Position numbers and translations under genes: made by a program. A stretch of DNA of 64,000 bases from Lederbergia citrisecunda (GTDB taxonomy: Bacteria > Bacillota > Bacilli > Bacillales > Bacillaceae_C), in NCBI RefSeq assembly GCF_018343695.1, contig NZ_JAGYPJ010000001.1, positions 4,005,744-4,069,743 on the forward strand, given 5' to 3'. Positions within the stretch are counted from its first letter, which is position 1. The number at the start of each line of letters is the position of its first letter. Below the pieces are notes generated by a model that worked only from the letters and a program-made list of their open reading frames with translations, was not told the origin of the DNA and ran no database searches. Below, in pieces: positions 7,188-14,867 of the stretch.

Positions 7188-9354
7188 ATTTCTAATGTTA
7201 TTGTGGTCCACTTTCCTAACTATTGGCCTTACAGGTATATGTGTGCTTTTACTCTATGGTAAAGACTATATTTATCCTAATTATTTTCATACTCCCAAAT
7301 TTCAAAATGAAATTAACGAGTTTTCCTACCTATTATATATATCCAATAATTTAGATTGGGAGTCTACAATGACCATTACCAATCAAGAAATTGAGGAATT
7401 TCGTAATCGATATGGAAACTTAGATAATGAAGTTAAAAAGATTCAAACACAATATAAAAATAGAATCAAAAGTGTACAGAATACAATAAATCAAGATACA
7501 GAAAATATCATCAAGTCAGAGAGAGACGACAGGATTGAAGATCTTTCAAAAATTTTTTCTAGTGATGATTATGTCCAAGAAAAAATTATTCAGGAAAAAG
7601 AGGAAAGGTACAAAGAATATCAACGAAACTTGGAAAACTATGATAGAAAGTTTAAATATTATTTCCGGAATAGCCAGACAGGGGAAATTTATACGAACTT
7701 ATCATATTCTGATAGTCCTACTGTAGAAAACTATTTGAAAAACGATAATATGATATATATTACCGACTACATTGTATATGGGGATGACCCATCCATTTTC
7801 AACTTATCCAACAAGAATAAAATATCATTAGATAGCTATGATAGTTGGTATGAAGGGAAAATAGGGATTCCAAAATCGTTACCTTCTTATAGTCCTATTA
7901 TAAGGGACAATAAAGAATATATGAAATCGCAGGTAGTTGTATGGTTGTTCGTCCTTTTGAGTATTGTTGCATCGATATTTTGTTATAACATTGGTAAGAA
8001 AATCAAAAGAAATTCATTTGGTTCAGAAAAAGCTGCAATATTTTATAACAGGATTCCAATAGACATACGTTCCGGTATATTTATCATAACAGGAACAGTT
8101 GGAGGGGTTTTCCTAGTAATTGGTACAAGACAATTACCGTACATATTACAAAACTCTTCTTTTCAAGGAAAAAGTACATTGGTCGCATTGGGACTTGCTG
8201 TTCTACCTGTAGGATTAACTGCTGTCCAAGGTGAATTTTTGTTCCGTGAAATATCTGAGTGGGAAAATTTTAAAATAAAAATCAAAGATTCATTTTTGAA
8301 TAGAAAGGTTCAACAAGTACGGAATAATTTTCAAGACGCCTTTCTAAATCGTAGATCTGGAACGCAATTATTTCTGATTCTTGGATTGATTTTTTTCCTA
8401 GGAGCAGGATTGATAACCTTGTATATTCATCCGATTGCATTTCTTATTTACGCATTCATCTTAGTGATTATCGGTTTTCCATTAGTGACTGTACTAGTTA
8501 AAAAAGTAGGTTACTTCAATTATATTTTGGAAGCCACAAATACGTTATCAGTTGGAACATTAGATAGCGATATTCCTGTCAACGGAAAATTTGTCTTATC
8601 AACCATTGCTAGTAATCTAAATAGTATTAATCAAAAAGTTAAAACAACGCAAAGTGAACAAGTGAAAAGTGAACGTCTTAAAACGGAGCTCATTACAAAT
8701 GTTAGTCATGATTTGCGTACTCCACTCACGTCAATCATTACTTATACAGATCTTTTGAAACAACGAAATTTGTCTGTAAAGGAGAGGGAGCATTATCTAT
8801 ATATAATTGATCAGAAATCGAAGAGGCTAAAAGTACTTATTGATGATTTATTTGAAGTATCCAAAATGGCTAGTGGAAATATTAAGTTAATCCTAGCGAA
8901 GGTGGATCTTGTTCAATTACTTCAGCAGGCACTAGGAGAATATAATGACAAGATTAAGGAATCTAGTTTACTATTCCGGGTGTCAAAACCAGAGAAACCT
9001 ATCTATGCTAGTGTGGATGGGCAAAAACTATGGCGAGTATTCGAGAACTTAATCGGAAATATCTTGAAATATTCGTTGGATAACTCACGTGTATACATTT
9101 CTGTCTGCAAATCAGAGGCAGGAAACGAAGGATTCATTACATTTAAAAATGTGTCCAAATACGAATTGAATGGCAATCATGAAGAATTATTTGAGCGATT
9201 CAAACGAGGAGATATGTCGCGTCATACGGAAGGATCAGGGCTTGGACTTGCCATTGCAAAATCTATTGTAGATCTACATGATGGAAGTTTGGAAATCGAA
9301 ACGGATGGGGATTTATTCAAAGTCACTGTCATCTTAAAGCTATACGAAGTGTAA
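7165..9354 (+). CDS. membrane sensor histidine kinase, 729 aa
   Basis: An N-terminal membrane helix, an extracytoplasmic coiled region of about 210 residues rich in charge, then about five more membrane helices (residues 250-460), a linker helix, and the kinase core. The H-box is VSHDLRTPLTS with His near residue 515, followed by an N-box (ENLIGNILKYS), and a G-box GSGLGLAIAKS. The start is TTG at 7165, overlapping the response regulator gene by 23 bases, which argues for translational coupling. The multi-helix sensor region is larger than in simple BceS/VanS kinases; the signal is unknown. Confidence 0.92.
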   Translation: MATKWKSRFLMLLWSTFLTIGLTGICVLLLYGKDYIYPNYFHTPKFQNEINEFSYLLYISNNLDWESTMTITNQEIEEFRNRYGNLDNEVKKIQTQYKNRIKSVQNTINQDTENIIKSERDDRIEDLSKIFSSDDYVQEKIIQEKEERYKEYQRNLENYDRKFKYYFRNSQTGEIYTNLSYSDSPTVENYLKNDNMIYITDYIVYGDDPSIFNLSNKNKISLDSYDSWYEGKIGIPKSLPSYSPIIRDNKEYMKSQVVVWLFVLLSIVASIFCYNIGKKIKRNSFGSEKAAIFYNRIPIDIRSGIFIITGTVGGVFLVIGTRQLPYILQNSSFQGKSTLVALGLAVLPVGLTAVQGEFLFREISEWENFKIKIKDSFLNRKVQQVRNNFQDAFLNRRSGTQLFLILGLIFFLGAGLITLYIHPIAFLIYAFILVIIGFPLVTVLVKKVGYFNYILEATNTLSVGTLDSDIPVNGKFVLSTIASNLNSINQKVKTTQSEQVKSERLKTELITNVSHDLRTPLTSIITYTDLLKQRNLSVKEREHYLYIIDQKSKRLKVLIDDLFEVSKMASGNIKLILAKVDLVQLLQQALGEYNDKIKESSLLFRVSKPEKPIYASVDGQKLWRVFENLIGNILKYSLDNSRVYISVCKSEAGNEGFITFKNVSKYELNGNHEELFERFKRGDMSRHTEGSGLGLAIAKSIVDLHDGSLEIETDGDLFKVTVILKLYEV

Positions 9355-9432
9355 TTGGCTTTTTTAAAAGGATTATAAGACGTTACAACGTACATGAACA
9401 CAATGAAACTATAAAAATAATATTGGAGAGAT

Positions 9433-9465
9433 GAGGATGCTATGATTAGTATCCTCTTTTTTTAT
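9433..9465 (+). terminator. rho-independent terminator after the histidine kinase
   Basis: GAGGAT (9433-9438) pairs with ATCCTC (9451-9456) and a run of T follows. It separates the kinase genes from the lipoprotein/ABC genes, so the latter need their own promoter. Confidence 0.7.
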
Positions 9466-9504
9466 TTAATTCTACAGATCATTAGGGACATCATTTTACA
9501 TCAA

Positions 9505-9526
9505 TCTTAAGAAAGTCTTAAGAAAT
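9505..9526 (+). promoter_or_regulatory. 11-bp tandem direct repeat, probable response-regulator site
   Basis: TCTTAAGAAAG and TCTTAAGAAAT lie head to tail with an 11-bp period (9505-9515, 9516-9526); a looser TTAAGATTT follows at 9541. An 11-bp direct repeat is the usual footprint of an OmpR/PhoB-type dimer. It sits about 135 bases before the lipoprotein gene and probably couples the exporter operon to the upstream two-component system. Confidence 0.6.
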
Positions 9527-9659
9527 TTAATGAATATATATTAAGATTTACAATTTACGATGTTGTTACCTAGATTATGGGTTCACTTTATAGTTACTCC
9601 ATCAAACTAGCAAGTCCATTTTTTGTCTGAAAATATACTTTCAGGAAAGGAGAACAGTC

Positions 9660-10868
9660 GTGAAAAAATTTATGATTTCTTTTTATTGTTTAATTTTGCT
9701 AATGGCTACTTCGGCTTGCCAGACATCAAAGGGGAGAGCTAACTATGAGAAAATTGATTCTGATTTAGGAGCTTATCTCCAAACTGTTACATTACCAAAA
9801 AACTTGACCATTGGCTTTAATCCTAGTGAAGTAAAAAAAGTTCAATCAGCTAAAACCTATATAGCTTCCATCCTAAAGTTTGACGAAAATAGGGTGATTG
9901 AGAATTTGTTGCAAACAGATATTATAGCTACCAATAATTACGCCGAAGGTCCTTGGTATGAGGCGGGTGACGATGAATTGAGGGAATATCTTAGCGTTTA
10001 TGACGGTGGAAGAAGTTTAGGGATGAATTCAGGCGTGCAGGGAGGAATTTCTTATTCAGCAGTTAAAGATGGGATACATCTCGGTAGTAAGCTGTCAATA
10101 CTAGTGGGAAATGCCCCGGGACCACCAGACAATAACGCGCAAGAATACGGATTTAACCTAAAAAGTGACTATGGTTCCTTTAAAAATCTATCTTTTAAGG
10201 ACTACGATGATGTTCTTTCGGAATTAAAAGAAATTTTATCTGCTGTTGGTTTTCCTGAGTTTACAGTTGGGGAAACGTATTCACTAGATTTGCAAACTAT
10301 GCTTGAGCATAGGGCTGTTTATCAAGAGGCAATAACTGATTTTAACAATGAGGACGAAAGTGAAGAATATACTTGGTCAAAGGACGATGAGGCATATTTA
10401 TTTTTCTTTCAACAAGTAATTGATGACATTCCATTATCGAATATTTATTGGCAGAGGCCAAACCAATCAGCGTTACCTGAAGAGGTAGGTGCAACCTCTA
10501 TTGAAGTTTTTTATTCTAAGGATGGTATTAGGAACATTATTGCCAAAGACTTATTGGATGTTAAGAAAAGTGTGGAGGAAAAAACACTCATAAGTACTGT
10601 CGATGCTTTAAAAAAATTAATTGATTCCTATTCAGAAATTCTACTTGAAAACAAAACCACAGTATTCTCTATGGAGTTATGCTACGTGGCAATCTTGAAA
10701 AGTGAAAGCAGCTTTGAACTTGTTCCTGCTTGGATTTTCGGCATTGCCGAAACATCCAGCTGGAAAGACCAGCGCAAGGGTAAAGATATTTCACTAGAAT
10801 CATATAGTTATTATGTTTTGAATGCTATTAGTGGCGAAAGAATAGAAAAGGCAAGTGATATTCAATGA
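9660..10868 (+). CDS. lipoprotein of the two-component/ABC exporter cassette, 402 aa
   Basis: The N terminus is a type II signal peptide (positive KK, hydrophobic core, lipobox ATSAC with Cys20), so the protein should be a lipid-anchored extracellular protein of about 380 residues. I do not recognise a domain; the body has several Tyr/Asp-rich stretches. GTG start preceded by GGAAAGGAG. Its stop overlaps the start of the first permease (ATGA), so it belongs to the exporter operon. Lipoproteins in such operons often act as immunity or sensor proteins (as LanI does for lantibiotics); that role is inferred. Confidence 0.75.
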   Translation: MKKFMISFYCLILLMATSACQTSKGRANYEKIDSDLGAYLQTVTLPKNLTIGFNPSEVKKVQSAKTYIASILKFDENRVIENLLQTDIIATNNYAEGPWYEAGDDELREYLSVYDGGRSLGMNSGVQGGISYSAVKDGIHLGSKLSILVGNAPGPPDNNAQEYGFNLKSDYGSFKNLSFKDYDDVLSELKEILSAVGFPEFTVGETYSLDLQTMLEHRAVYQEAITDFNNEDESEEYTWSKDDEAYLFFFQQVIDDIPLSNIYWQRPNQSALPEEVGATSIEVFYSKDGIRNIIAKDLLDVKKSVEEKTLISTVDALKKLIDSYSEILLENKTTVFSMELCYVAILKSESSFELVPAWIFGIAETSSWKDQRKGKDISLESYSYYVLNAISGERIEKASDIQ

Positions 10869-11632
10869 AGACATTTTCCCATCTTTTTATTGTTAACATC
10901 CGACAGGCAATCTTTTCTGTACGGTTTTTACTTAGTGCTTTAGGTGTTGCTGTAGCAATACTTTTTAGCATTGGGGGTTTAGTTGCTGAAGCGCATGATG
11001 TCTTATACCTCCTGATAATGGGGTTTGGTGGAGGAAATGTCGTCCTCATTATAGGAATTTTGCCACTATTTCCGTTTGCGACAACTTTTGCTTCCGAATG
11101 GGAGCAACGCTCAACTAGCTTTTGGATTATCCGTACGGGAGTTGGTTATTATTCAGTGTCAAAGGTTTTCGTAAGTGCTCTGTCCGGTTTTTTAACTACC
11201 GCAGTTGGCGTCATTTTATTTGTAGTAGCCATGCAAACGAAATTACCTTTATTTTCCTATAATAGTTCCGGAGATGGCTATTCAGTTTTACTAGATGCTA
11301 ATAAACCTTTAGAATATTTGACTTATTTCGTTACTCACATTTCTCTAACCTCTGCTTTGTTTGCTGTGATTGCTTTATGGGTTTCAACTTATTTCCCTAA
11401 TAAATCTGTGACGATAGCAGCACCTTTAGTTGTATATTTTGTCATAAATCGACTTACTACTGACTTAGATATTCCCCGATATTTTAAAGCTATGGGAATA
11501 GTAGAGGAAATAATTAGTATAGGCTCACCGCTGGCATCACTTTTACTGAAACTCGGAATTGTTTCTATACTGTGTTTGCTAATGGGATACGGAACGGTAA
11601 GACAAATACGAGGGAGGGTTCGGCATGAATAA
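10865..11632 (+). CDS. ABC-2 type transporter permease 1
   Basis: A 255-residue protein with about six membrane helices: one near residues 12-38, two around 45-80, then pairs near 95-125, 155-200 and 225-250. The fold matches ABC-2 or lantibiotic-immunity (LanE/LanG-like) permeases. Coupled by ATGA overlap to the lipoprotein upstream and by an 8-base overlap to the second permease downstream. With the second permease and the ATPase it should form a heterodimeric exporter. Substrate unknown. Confidence 0.8.
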   Translation: MKTFSHLFIVNIRQAIFSVRFLLSALGVAVAILFSIGGLVAEAHDVLYLLIMGFGGGNVVLIIGILPLFPFATTFASEWEQRSTSFWIIRTGVGYYSVSKVFVSALSGFLTTAVGVILFVVAMQTKLPLFSYNSSGDGYSVLLDANKPLEYLTYFVTHISLTSALFAVIALWVSTYFPNKSVTIAAPLVVYFVINRLTTDLDIPRYFKAMGIVEEIISIGSPLASLLLKLGIVSILCLLMGYGTVRQIRGRVRHE

Positions 11633-12491
11633 TCTTAAAGTGATTCTTCTTTGTTCTCAAGTAAACTTTCGGAAATGGCTAGTGAACCCGCGGATTTATA
11701 CACTTGCTGTCATAACAATTGCCTTTTTATCCTATCATTCTTTGGGGTTATCAAAGTTTGCCGCAGAGAAAGAAATAGCCATAACACCATGGGTTTTTCC
11801 GTTTCTTAGTATTCCACCTACTATGCAGGTTTTTGCGTGCTTTATCGTATTATTATTCTGCGACGCTCCGTTTGCAGACAGACATATGCCCTTCCTCACG
11901 ATCAGAACAAGTAGACGCAATTGGATAATTGGACAGCTAATCTATATTATACTAGCATCCTTTATCTATACTATCTTTGTATGTGTTATGTCTGCCATCG
12001 TATTAATTCCCAATCTTCAGTTGTCTACTGGCTGGGGCGTTTTGATTAAAACTCTTGCAGTAAAACCTGATATAGCACCTTCTGTATTGGTTTTCTTTGA
12101 TGAAGAGATTATTAAAATGTTTTCTCCTATAAAGGCCATATTAATTAGCTCCGGATTGTTTTGGCTCGTGGCAGTATTTATTGGTGTCCTTATTTTTTTC
12201 TTCAATGTTGTAATTAAAAAAATGAGTGGATTGGTTGCAAGTGGTTTTTTCATTTTTATGTCTTTCTTTTCAATTATTCAAGGAATATTAATTTTTGGAG
12301 AGTGGATTCGCTACCTGTCACCTATTAGCTGGATGAATATCTCTTATTTGTACTGGAATGGTTTTGGCTTTGCCACTGCGTCACCTACTTTTGCTGTGCT
12401 TTGTCTTTTAATAGCAATACTTCTAATGGGTATTATCTCCACAATCGTATTTTGCAAAAAAGATATGAACATCCATGGATGGGGGGATTAA
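11625..12491 (+). CDS. ABC-2 type transporter permease 2
   Basis: 288 residues with six predicted membrane helices and a central extracytoplasmic loop (about residues 125-165). It differs in sequence from the first permease, so the transporter probably has two different membrane subunits, as in lantibiotic-immunity ABC systems. It overlaps permease 1 by eight bases and ends two bases before the ATPase start. A GGGAGGG-like site overlaps the end of the preceding gene. Confidence 0.8.
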   Translation: MNNLKVILLCSQVNFRKWLVNPRIYTLAVITIAFLSYHSLGLSKFAAEKEIAITPWVFPFLSIPPTMQVFACFIVLLFCDAPFADRHMPFLTIRTSRRNWIIGQLIYIILASFIYTIFVCVMSAIVLIPNLQLSTGWGVLIKTLAVKPDIAPSVLVFFDEEIIKMFSPIKAILISSGLFWLVAVFIGVLIFFFNVVIKKMSGLVASGFFIFMSFFSIIQGILIFGEWIRYLSPISWMNISYLYWNGFGFATASPTFAVLCLLIAILLMGIISTIVFCKKDMNIHGWGD

Positions 12492-12492
12492 T

Positions 12493-13131
12493 TTGGTGAA
12501 AAATATAGTAGAAGTTATCGATGCAGTTAAGAATTTCAAAGAGACAAAGGCATTAAAGCAAGTCTATATTAAGTTTGAAACAGGGAAGATTCATGGTGTT
12601 ATTGGGCGGAATGGTTCAGGGAAAACGGTTCTATTTAAATGTATTTGCGGTTTTATGACTCTTGATGCAGGAACTATTTTAATAGATGGAATACCTGTAA
12701 AGCCAGCAGTTTCACAAGACATCGGAATAATAATAGAGGAGCCAGGTTTTATCGGCTCTCTAAGCGGATTCAAGAATTTAAAATTACTAGCATCCATACA
12801 TAACAAAATATCAGATAACGAGATTCGTAAAACATTGGAACTTGTAGGACTTGATTCGAACAGTAAAAAGCACGTGAGCAAATACTCGTTGGGGATGCGT
12901 CACCGTCTTGGCATCGCACAAGCCATTATGGAAAAGCCAAAGCTATTAATTTTAGACGAACCGATGAATGGTTTAGACAAGCAAGGTGTGTTGGGAATTC
13001 GTGAAGTATTCAAGGAATTGAATCGAAAAGGGACTACCATTATTTTGTCTTCTCATTATGCAGAGGATATCGAGACGCTTTGTGATACTGTGTGTGAGAT
13101 GGATAATGGGGTTTTAATTCAGTTAAGATAA
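12493..13131 (+). CDS. ABC transporter ATP-binding protein of the exporter cassette
   Basis: A single nucleotide-binding domain of about 212 residues with Walker A (GRNGSGKT), signature (YSLGMRHRL), Walker B (LLILDEPMNG) and the switch His (SSHYAED). It powers the two permeases encoded upstream. I place the start at TTG 12493 or GTG 12496: a GGGGGG tract at 12481-12486 is correctly spaced for these, whereas the first in-frame ATG at 12475 lies within the previous gene and has no site. A terminator follows at 13166. Confidence 0.9.
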   Translation: MVKNIVEVIDAVKNFKETKALKQVYIKFETGKIHGVIGRNGSGKTVLFKCICGFMTLDAGTILIDGIPVKPAVSQDIGIIIEEPGFIGSLSGFKNLKLLASIHNKISDNEIRKTLELVGLDSNSKKHVSKYSLGMRHRLGIAQAIMEKPKLLILDEPMNGLDKQGVLGIREVFKELNRKGTTIILSSHYAEDIETLCDTVCEMDNGVLIQLR

Positions 13132-13165
13132 TGAATTTTAAAACTATATGGCTAAGACAAACCTC

Positions 13166-13192
13166 AAGCGACAATCATAGTCGCTTTTTTAT
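13166..13192 (+). terminator. rho-independent terminator after the exporter operon
   Basis: AAGCGAC (13166-13172) pairs with GTCGCTT (13180-13186); a T run follows. Confidence 0.85.
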
Positions 13193-13270
13193 TTGGTGGA
13201 AAAGTAGAATGGACTTTCCGTGCCCAATATTAAAAAACCTCTTGCCAACATAACATGCAATTTGCTATTA

Positions 13271-13301
13271 TATCGTTAAACGATATATCGATAGTCGATA
13301 T
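13271..13301. promoter_or_regulatory. double palindrome, probable PadR operator
   Basis: Two palindromes share one base: TATCGTT-A-AACGATA (13271-13285) and ATATCGA-TAG-TCGATAT (13285-13301), ending 18 bases before the padR-like start. This is a likely autoregulatory operator. Confidence 0.6.
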
Positions 13302-13319
13302 AAAAGTGGGTGAACCTGG

Positions 13320-13673
13320 ATGAAACGAATTGAAGACTATTTGCCATTATCGCAAGCGACGTACTATATATTATTGTCACTTAGGGAAGTCCGCCATGGG
13401 TATGCAATTATGCAGGATGTAGAAGAAATTAGTCATGGCGAAGTTACGATGGGGCCAGGAACGTTGTACGGGGCACTTGGAAAACTCGAGAAACAAAAAA
13501 TTATTGTGAAAGCAGATGTGGATGAAGAGGACAGACGTAAGTATTACCACCTTACTCCGCTCGGTAAAGATATTCTCCAGATGGAGTATAAACGCCTTGA
13601 ATCTCTCGTAAAAAATGCAAGCAGCATCATAAAGGGAATGGAAGGTGAACACGATGACAGTCAAAAAGTTTAA
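13320..13673 (+). CDS. PadR family transcriptional regulator
   Basis: 117 residues with the PadR winged helix: LSQATYYILLSL, a recognition segment around GTLYGALGKLEKQ, and the wing with DRRKYYHLTPLGK, followed by a C-terminal dimerisation helix. PadR proteins repress small operons and often their own promoter; two palindromes lie just upstream. The downstream DUF2812 gene overlaps it by 20 bases, a pairing frequently seen in Bacillaceae. The ligand is unknown. Confidence 0.9.
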   Translation: MKRIEDYLPLSQATYYILLSLREVRHGYAIMQDVEEISHGEVTMGPGTLYGALGKLEKQKIIVKADVDEEDRRKYYHLTPLGKDILQMEYKRLESLVKNASSIIKGMEGEHDDSQKV

Positions 13674-14157
13674 ATTATTTTTAGCCTCAGACGTTGAAAA
13701 AGAAGAACAATGGTTAACGGAATTGTCGAGTAAAGGACTTCATTTAATTAAATATCGTTTAGGACTGTATTATTTCGAAGAAGATCCTAATCATTCATAC
13801 GTCTATCAAATTGATTTTCGTGACGCTGATGATGATTATTTTCAATTATATAAGGACACTGGCTGGGAGCATATTGAATCTTTTATTCAAAAGTTTCATT
13901 ATTTCCGGACGCCTGCTAACAAGGAGAGTTTGAAAAAATTATATTCTGATCGCGAGTCAGTGAAAGAAACATTTCAGAGAATGGTCCAATTTTATATGGT
14001 TATATTTTTTGCCATGATTGTTTCGCAGCTTGGGTTAATCTTAACGTGGAAAGGTTATGTCATTCAAATAGTCGTGGCTAGCTTGGTAGCATTCATTTTT
14101 ATTATCTATTTGTATTTATTTTTCGCGCTTAAGCGAAAAATTGATTTTTATAAATAA
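13654..14157 (+). CDS. DUF2812 domain membrane protein
   Basis: A 167-residue protein with the DUF2812 pattern: KKFKLFL...EKEEQWL, a glycine/leucine turn, YFEEDP, YQIDFRD and a W..I segment, then two membrane helices near the C terminus (about residues 110-160). I start at ATG 13654, with GGAAGGTG well spaced; the in-frame GTG at 13645 overlaps that site. Translationally coupled to the PadR gene. Function of DUF2812 is not known; a target or modulator of the PadR regulator is possible. Confidence 0.85.
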   Translation: MTVKKFKLFLASDVEKEEQWLTELSSKGLHLIKYRLGLYYFEEDPNHSYVYQIDFRDADDDYFQLYKDTGWEHIESFIQKFHYFRTPANKESLKKLYSDRESVKETFQRMVQFYMVIFFAMIVSQLGLILTWKGYVIQIVVASLVAFIFIIYLYLFFALKRKIDFYK

Positions 14158-14325
14158 TTTTAGAATCGAAGTAGTTAGTTATGTCCGATTTACCTTTTTA
14201 AAAATAAGTTTTTTAAAAGTTCATTTTTTATTTGCCGCTATGTTGCGAAAATCAACATAAAAGACTAATAGACCTAAATATAAAGTTCTAGCATTATGAT
14301 CTAACAAAGGATGGAGGAATAAAGT

Positions 14326-14565
14326 ATGAATCTCACTCCAACACGACAATCCGTGTTACTCGTATTAACGACTGAATGGCAGACGCCGAAACAGATTGCT
14401 GATCAGCTTCCGGAAGCAGGTGGGAATACATCCCCCGTAAACGAGTCTCTAAAAGACTTAATGCGTGAAGGTCTGGTGCAAGCTAATCCAATTGTATTCG
14501 GAATGTATCGATTAACTCCGAATGGTATGGAAATCAAGGTAATGAAATTGGATAAGAACCAATGA
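14326..14565 (+). CDS. small winged-helix-like protein, 79 aa
   Basis: A compact protein that reads like a winged helix-turn-helix: TPKQIADQL, then VNESLKDLMREGLV and a wing ending FGMYRLTPNGMEI. There is no signal peptide or other domain. It has a good GGATGGAGG site and stands alone between the DUF2812 gene and an interspersed repeat. It may be a small DNA-binding regulator (MarR- or ArsR-like topology), but I cannot name the family or its target. Confidence 0.65.
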   Translation: MNLTPTRQSVLLVLTTEWQTPKQIADQLPEAGGNTSPVNESLKDLMREGLVQANPIVFGMYRLTPNGMEIKVMKLDKNQ

Positions 14566-14680
14566 AATGTAGGCAAGTTACATGATTTCTTAGCAACTTA
14601 GAAAGAAACGGCATGGAAAACAGGATCATACGTATTGGTCCTTGCGAACGCATGTGCTACAATGTTTGTATATCCCATTA

Positions 14681-14848
14681 GGCTATTTTCGTAAAGTTTG
14701 TTGCTGTGTAAAAGTCCAAAATCCGGCTTTTACACCTAATAAGGAAGTTTAGCGGTTCTTAAGATTTTGGCAGCTCTTTTCTCAGCTGAATAATGAATGT
14801 TGATGTCCATATCCTTTTTTCAGGAAACAATGTTCGAGAAAAGAGCTC
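14681..14848. repeat. interspersed MITE-like element, copy 1
   Basis: About 168 bases that align with 49954-50111. Shared blocks include AAAGTTTGTTG, GTAAAAGTCC, GTTTAGCGGTTCTTA, CTCTTTTCTCA and GAGAAAAGAG in the same order. The ends GGCTATTTTC and GAAAAGAGC(T/C) are imperfect inverted repeats. The copy ends 20 bases before the helicase start and would be within its leader. There is no coding capacity. Confidence 0.75.
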
Positions 14849-14867
14849 CATTAAAATAGGTGAGAAA

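Noticed and set aside
14793-14867. Upstream start of the helicase gene
   Set aside because: This stretch is part of the interspersed repeat also found at 49954, where no such protein is encoded, and a good site precedes ATG 14868.
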